Source: Blasia pusilla (taxonomy: Eukaryota > Marchantiophyta > Marchantiopsida > Blasiales). Taken from it: a DNA stretch of 64,000 bases. The notes under the pieces are model-generated. The model saw only the letters and a program-made list of their open reading frames with translations, made no database searches and had not been told where the DNA came from. The DNA is taken from NCBI GenBank assembly GCA_050084515.1, contig CM114273.1, positions 5,766,001 to 5,830,000 on the forward strand, given 5' to 3'. The position numbers and the translations under genes were made by a program. How positions within the stretch are numbered: position 1 is the first letter of the stretch; every line of letters starts with the position of its first letter. Below, one piece after another: positions 59,750 through 64,000 of this stretch.

Positions 59750-60296
59750 TCTATATTATTATAATTATTATCATTATTATCTTCAATCCTTCTCTTTGTT
59801 AAACTTTGATTTTCCGCTATATATCCTTTGGTTACACATAAAATGATTCATTGCAAATTTCCCACTAACTAGCAAAATAAGAGAAACATTCATTAAAGGC
59901 CGGTACAAAACAATAGGCCCTACTAGGTGCCCAATGCATAGCACATGCAACATAACACTACTCAAAATAATAAGTGTGGTACTATTTTATATTATTGTAC
60001 ATCGCATATTGAAAATAATCAAATTTTTTTTTATCTTTAATAGATGTGTTAGCCCTTCCTACTTGTCTAGCATTTATATTCCCACTGTCTATATAATTAA
60101 AGAGAATGTGGTTAGAGAAACCTTCCTCCCGTGTTTGACACTTGTCTTTCCAGTTCTCTTCTTGTATTGACACTGTCATATTTGAGAGAATAGTTAAAAT
60201 AACAAGCCAAAGTTTTAACGGATGCCTCTCCCCTCACCACATTACAACGATCATAGAAGAAATCTTCACCCACGCATAGCACGGGTATTATGCTAG
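59750..60296 (+). mobile_element. Non-autonomous Helitron
   Basis: Starts TCTATATTATTA after an A (59749) and ends CTAG before a T (60297), the A|T insertion site of Helitrons. A hairpin (ACCCACGC-ATA-GCACGGGT, 60268-60286, two stem mismatches explained by CpG decay) ends six bases before CTAG... (ATTATG between). No coding content; 547 bp. Confidence 0.6.
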
Positions 60297-60694
60297 TACT
60301 AATCATACAAAAGTTTGCATTTTAGTTAATTCTTGACACTAGAAATCCAAGAACATAGAAATGATATGATGTTCCAACAAGAGGAAGTAGAGAATAAAAG
60401 TCCATAGGGGCCAACTTTGGCCTCGTCTTTTCAAGCTACAATTTATCATCAGTAGCTTTGATGATAATTATTAGAGAATATTTTCACTAGGACGATTCCA
60501 ATCACATATTTCCATTAGTTGAATATTTTCAGTTGATTTTTTTTTCTCGAGAGGCTACTTTCGACAACCTCTCTCGATTGACACTAGAGTATAAATCTAT
60601 ATTGTTATGAGAGAACATTTTTTTTAATGTAAAGATACTTTTTAATCCCTATACATGGAAAAATAATCTTTTGTGAACATAAGTGGTATACTTA

Positions 60695-60906
60695 TCTATA
60701 TTATTATGGAAGAGCGCCTTCTTGATTTGTAGACACCCGTTCGCTTGACACATGGCAACTAGGCAACAAGAAAATATTTTCCATATTATGAGCAGCAGAA
60801 TTTTTGTTGGGAATCATTAGTCCCCACACTCTTGATAGTAAAACTAGTACACTAGTTTGATAGTAAAACACATCAGTGCGCATAGCAGGGACTTCACACT
60901 AACTAG
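60695..60906 (+). mobile_element. Helitron-like fragment
   Basis: Begins TCTATATTATTATGG after A and ends ACTAACTAG before T (60907). The expected hairpin (GTGCGCATAGCAGGG) is eroded. 212 bp, no coding content; the limits rest on end motifs only. Confidence 0.4.
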
Positions 60907-62209
60907 TGTGCAACCCTTTACCCCACCCCCTTTCAATAAGGCACTTATTTCTAAGAATAACTACAAAATGTTAAGAAGATTTTTAAAATATTTTTAGAGT
61001 TTTTGTAAAGGTGTTGTGATACAACTACAAACGGCCATTTAAAGAATCTTAATATATTTGGGGTCGTAACTAATCCATTCTTTCCATAGAAAGCTCGCAC
61101 ACCAAGAAAAATAAAAGTCCTTTCCTACGGGTAATCCAGACGAACCCCGTTAGGTTTACGGAAGTTCCGGCTCTGAGTCGCCCTATAGCAGCAACAGCCG
61201 TGGGAAAGAGTCCCTTTCTGCAGCAGTTCTGCTTCCCTGCCTCTGTGCGTCTGTCACTCCATTCGGAATTGCAAAACCCTCGCTTCCGGATTGGATTCGA
61301 TCGGGGTGGGCTCGCAAATCACAGTGTGGAGGCGAAGCTGCAGGTGTGCGTGATTTGTGTGGCCTACTTCTTCGCGTTCCCGCTGGAAGAGCGGAGAGAG
61401 GGCGGTGAGTGCGATTGCTTGTAGGTTCAGTGGGATGGACGAGGATTTGGGCAGTGGTGCAGAGGGACGGAGTCTGTGGTGATGGCTTGTGGGTGCAGCG
61501 GTGGGGAGGGGAGGGGGAGGGATGGCGTTGGTGGAAATTGATTGAGTGTCGGTGGGAGAGAAGAGGTGTGAGTGATGAGGGGGAGTGAATTGGACTCTCG
61601 TGGGAGTGGTGGAACGGATGGAGGCGGGAGATGGATGTGAAGGACAGGATAGTGAGGGGGAGTCCGGCGATGGTTCGCTAGCGTTCTGGGAGCAGGAGGA
61701 TGGTAGGTGATTTCGTGTTAGCATGCGGATGCGACGACGAGAGGCGTGCACGATCAGGTGCCTCTCGGAAGGTGCGTCAGGTTGGAAATGGGTTGGAAAT
61801 GGGTTGGGGGTTGCAGGCGGTGGTTGTGTTGTTGCAAGCAAGCATCGAGAGTTTCCCACTGGAGCGGGCGATATGGGGTGGAGCGGCTCTTTAGAGCAGA
61901 GCAGCGGAGGAGAGTAGAGAGGAGAGGGGAGGAAAGATTGCTCTTTGGAGGTTTTTTGTTGATAGCAGAGGGGAGCAGGATTGTGCAACTCTCATTACGC
62001 CAGAGCTGAAGTAGGATCTGAGGCGAATAGTACGACCTTTGGAGTTCTTGGGTGGAGCATTTCTTGAGAGGTGGGGAGATGAGAGGGGGGGGACTTTCAA
62101 TGTGCCACAGCGTTAGCAGAAACATAAGCTGAGGAGGAAAATTTGAGCTCTGGAGGTTGTTGGGTTGAGCTTTACGTGAGAGCAGAGGAGAGGAGACGAG
62201 AGTGGGAAG
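60907..62209. promoter_or_regulatory. TFB2 5' flank and promoter
   Basis: Becomes GC- and purine-rich towards 62209, as expected for a promoter and 5' UTR. No TATA box assigned. A 244-codon minus-strand frame (61254-61988) is P/S/H-rich and has no domain; it mirrors the purine-rich plus strand. Confidence 0.5.
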
Positions 62210-63654
62210 ATGCCGAATGTGAGAGTAGTGTCGCGGAATTTCATGGAGATGGTGGCAGCGCTCCCTGCGTCCAAATTGGACGACCTGTACGACAGCCCTT
62301 GGACTTGCCAGGCAGTAGTGAGGTAGTGATAACGATCTCTTCGAACAAGCTCTCACTCACTGCTATTGAGCGTAGATCTGTCCCAAGTTCCTTCACTCAC
62401 TCTAAACCCTGAACCCAGAATGCAAACCCTCCAATCAATCATCCAACCAACCTCACTCTATTCAGCAGCCTATCCTGGATTCCTTCTCTCCAGTTCTTCT
62501 TTTAGAGAATTGCTACTCCGACTGAATTGTGGGTCATGAAGAGAAGTTTTTTTTTGTGACCTGAAGCTTCTGAAGGTGTGCTTGAGCTGGGCGTGTGGGA
62601 GAGGATGGAGGATAAGCAGATGTTGGAGTGGGATGTGTCAAACTGGGTTTGCTGCTCCTCAGCTTAGCTCTGGAGTAAGAGAAGGAAGTGCTCGAGTTGG
62701 GTAGTCCGACTCGAGTTAAACCCTATCTGGAAGTTAAACCCTATCTGAGCTTTTGAGCTAGTAAGAGTGGAAACTTAGCAAATGCTCGAGTTGGGTGGTC
62801 AAACTTTAGAAGATATACCTTATCTGAGCTTTGGTCGAGCAAGGATGGAAGTTTAAGAAATTCTTCCGTTGTGTGATCCAACTTTGGAAGCTATACCTTA
62901 TCTGAGGTTTTGAATGATTAATAGTGGACGATTATCACATGCTTGGGTTGGTGGTGAAGTTTCTGAAGTAAAACGTGTTGCAGAGGGAGGGTTTGTCAAA
63001 TACTTCCACACCTAAGAGTTGAGTCACAGCCCAAATTTGAAAGTAGACAATTGTAGTCTAGGAGTTGGGTGGTCAAGCTCCCAAAGTGGAACATATAGCA
63101 GATGGAGATTTTTCCTGATGCACTCACGCCTTAAGAGTTTAGATAAGAAGGTGACAGCCTTACAATTCAAATCACGGAATAAACCATCCTACGAGAGTAG
63201 TTTTTTGGGCAATTTAAATCGCACAAAAGAGGCTTGTTTCTAAAAACTCATGAATTGTGCAGGTCTCTACCGCCTCTAGCAAAGCAGTATGTGATACGGC
63301 TTTTGTTTGTGGAAGCAGCAGTGTCGAGCAAGTCGATGCAAGAATGGGCTATACCTGATGCGCAAACCAAGCATAAAGTTGCTATTGACAGGCTGGAGCA
63401 GTTACGAGTAATCATCGAGGGTTCAGAAAGGTGGTCCTCGTCCTTCTGTCTGATTGTTGGCAGAATTTTCTTCACTCTGCTTTTTCAAAGATCTGATTTT
63501 GAGAAGCATCTGAAAAATGATTAGTCTTGGAGTTTTGAGGGAATGGTGAATGTGGCGGTCATAAGAGGAAAATTTCTGGTTGCAGGAAGAAGGAAGTATC
63601 CTACAGGTTGAACCCTAAGTTACAGAACCAATTGCGAGAAGTTTTGAAAACAGG
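62210..63654 (+). CDS. TFB2: TFIIH subunit TFB2/p52 (GTF2H4), 5' part
   Basis: TFB2 anchors and stimulates the XPB helicase in TFIIH for promoter opening and nucleotide-excision repair. Three exons are visible: 62210-62322, 63263-63430 and 63586-63654, all GT-AG and phase-consistent. Exon 1 encodes MPNVRVVSRNFMEMVAALPA, then SKLDDLYDSPWTCQAVV. Exon 2 has SLPPLAKQYVIRLLFVEAAV, then SMQEWAIPDAQTKHKVAIDR and LEQLRVIIEGSE. Exon 3 has KKEVSYRLNPKLQNQLREVL, then KTG. These are the conserved N-terminal Tfb2 features. The rest of the roughly 450-residue protein lies beyond 64000. Donor GTGAGT at 63655 begins intron 3; no later exon is clear before the end. The start ATG is the first in this frame with the conserved N-terminus. 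Confidence 0.9.
62570..63110 (+). repeat. Degenerate tandem repeat in TFB2 intron 1, about 80-bp period
   Basis: A block like GCTCGAGTTGGGTGGTCAAA followed by CTT(T/G)-GAAG and TATACCTTATCTGAGCTTT recurs near 62690, 62781, 62861, 62939 and 63055, with an older copy near 62580. The two middle copies are closest. Confidence 0.65.
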
Positions 63655-64000
63655 GTGAGTGATTCTTCATGTATTCAAATCCTTAGTTTCCTTCCATGTA
63701 GCAGGACCTGTAGTAATAGCTGGTAAATAGTGTCTGGGAGAGTGGCACTGTGATATATAATCTGGGTTGAAAGGTTCATGTTGTGGTTTGATTCTAGTTG
63801 GATGAGGATGTACATATTGGATTGGAGCGTCGTGTCTTGGCATTCTCTCATGGCAATAGAAACTGAGGAACCACTGTTGTTGCAATATTTTATGCACATG
63901 CACACGATTTTGAGTCCTTGTTAATGAATGTAGAAGTCATAATTTTCATGGAATGTCTCTCAGATTTTCTCAAATTCTATATTTTGAAGCATTTTCATTT
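63655..64000. other. TFB2 intron 3 (start) to window end
   Basis: Follows the donor at 63655. No coding segment matching the next part of TFB2 was found, so the next exon probably lies outside. Confidence 0.5.

Noticed and set aside
61254-61988. A 244-codon minus-strand frame upstream of TFB2
   Set aside because: Its P/S/H-rich content is the complement of a purine-rich promoter and 5' UTR. It has no domain and overlaps the TFB2 flank.
1-64000. CRISPR arrays, bacterial operons, rRNA or clear tRNA genes
   Set aside because: None was seen. The genes have spliceosomal introns, and the only tRNA-like text is the copia primer site.

Overview
This window is plant nuclear DNA. Three host genes have canonical GT-AG introns and plant-type proteins: ATG2 (autophagy), GID4/VID24 (substrate receptor of the GID/CTLH ubiquitin ligase) and TFB2 (TFIIH p52). 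The rest is repeats: Ty3/gypsy, Ty1/copia and Helitron-like elements, minisatellites and AT-rich intergenic DNA. The mix of moderately compact genes with gypsy elements that carry a DNA methyltransferase suggests a non-seed land plant (bryophyte, lycophyte or fern). That placement is inference.

Layout: 1-3012 AT-rich, no gene. 3017-12803 a nearly full-length, coding-decayed Ty3/gypsy element (element 1, + strand). 13.3-14.4 kb a minisatellite of about 70 bp period. 17343-26860 ATG2 (- strand, 12 exons); degenerate repeats lie in its 5' flank at 27.96-28.74 kb. 29.59-34.5 kb a scrambled second gypsy relative (element 2, +) that has lost the methyltransferase. 34.5-40.3 kb intergenic DNA with local repeats. 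40290-49485 GID4 (- strand, 7 exons), whose 6-kb intron 2 holds an antisense Ty1/copia element (43416-48844) with 98% identical LTRs and a 5-bp target duplication. 51.4-52.3 kb and 59.75-60.9 kb Helitron-like pieces. 53631-59508 a third gypsy relative (element 3, - strand) with gag, methyltransferase, RT, partial integrase and PHD finger. 62210 to the window end: TFB2 (+, 5' part only).

The most unusual content is the gypsy family. Its pol order is gag - protease - cytosine-C5 DNA methyltransferase - RT/RNase H - DDE integrase - PHD finger. Element 1 has an 11-13 nt primer-binding site directly after its 5' repeat that is complementary to the predicted first bases of its own transcript, about 30 bp after a TATA box. 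This is the signature of Tf1-like self-priming. The 3' end has blocks A-B-A while the 5' end has only B. This split-direct-repeat arrangement resembles that of PAT/DIRS elements, yet the element has a DDE integrase. The A-B-A layout recurs in sequence-diverged element 3, so it is unlikely to be an accident of one copy. A retroelement with its own methyltransferase (writer) and PHD finger (chromatin reader), with self-priming and unusual termini, is the candidate undescribed system here.
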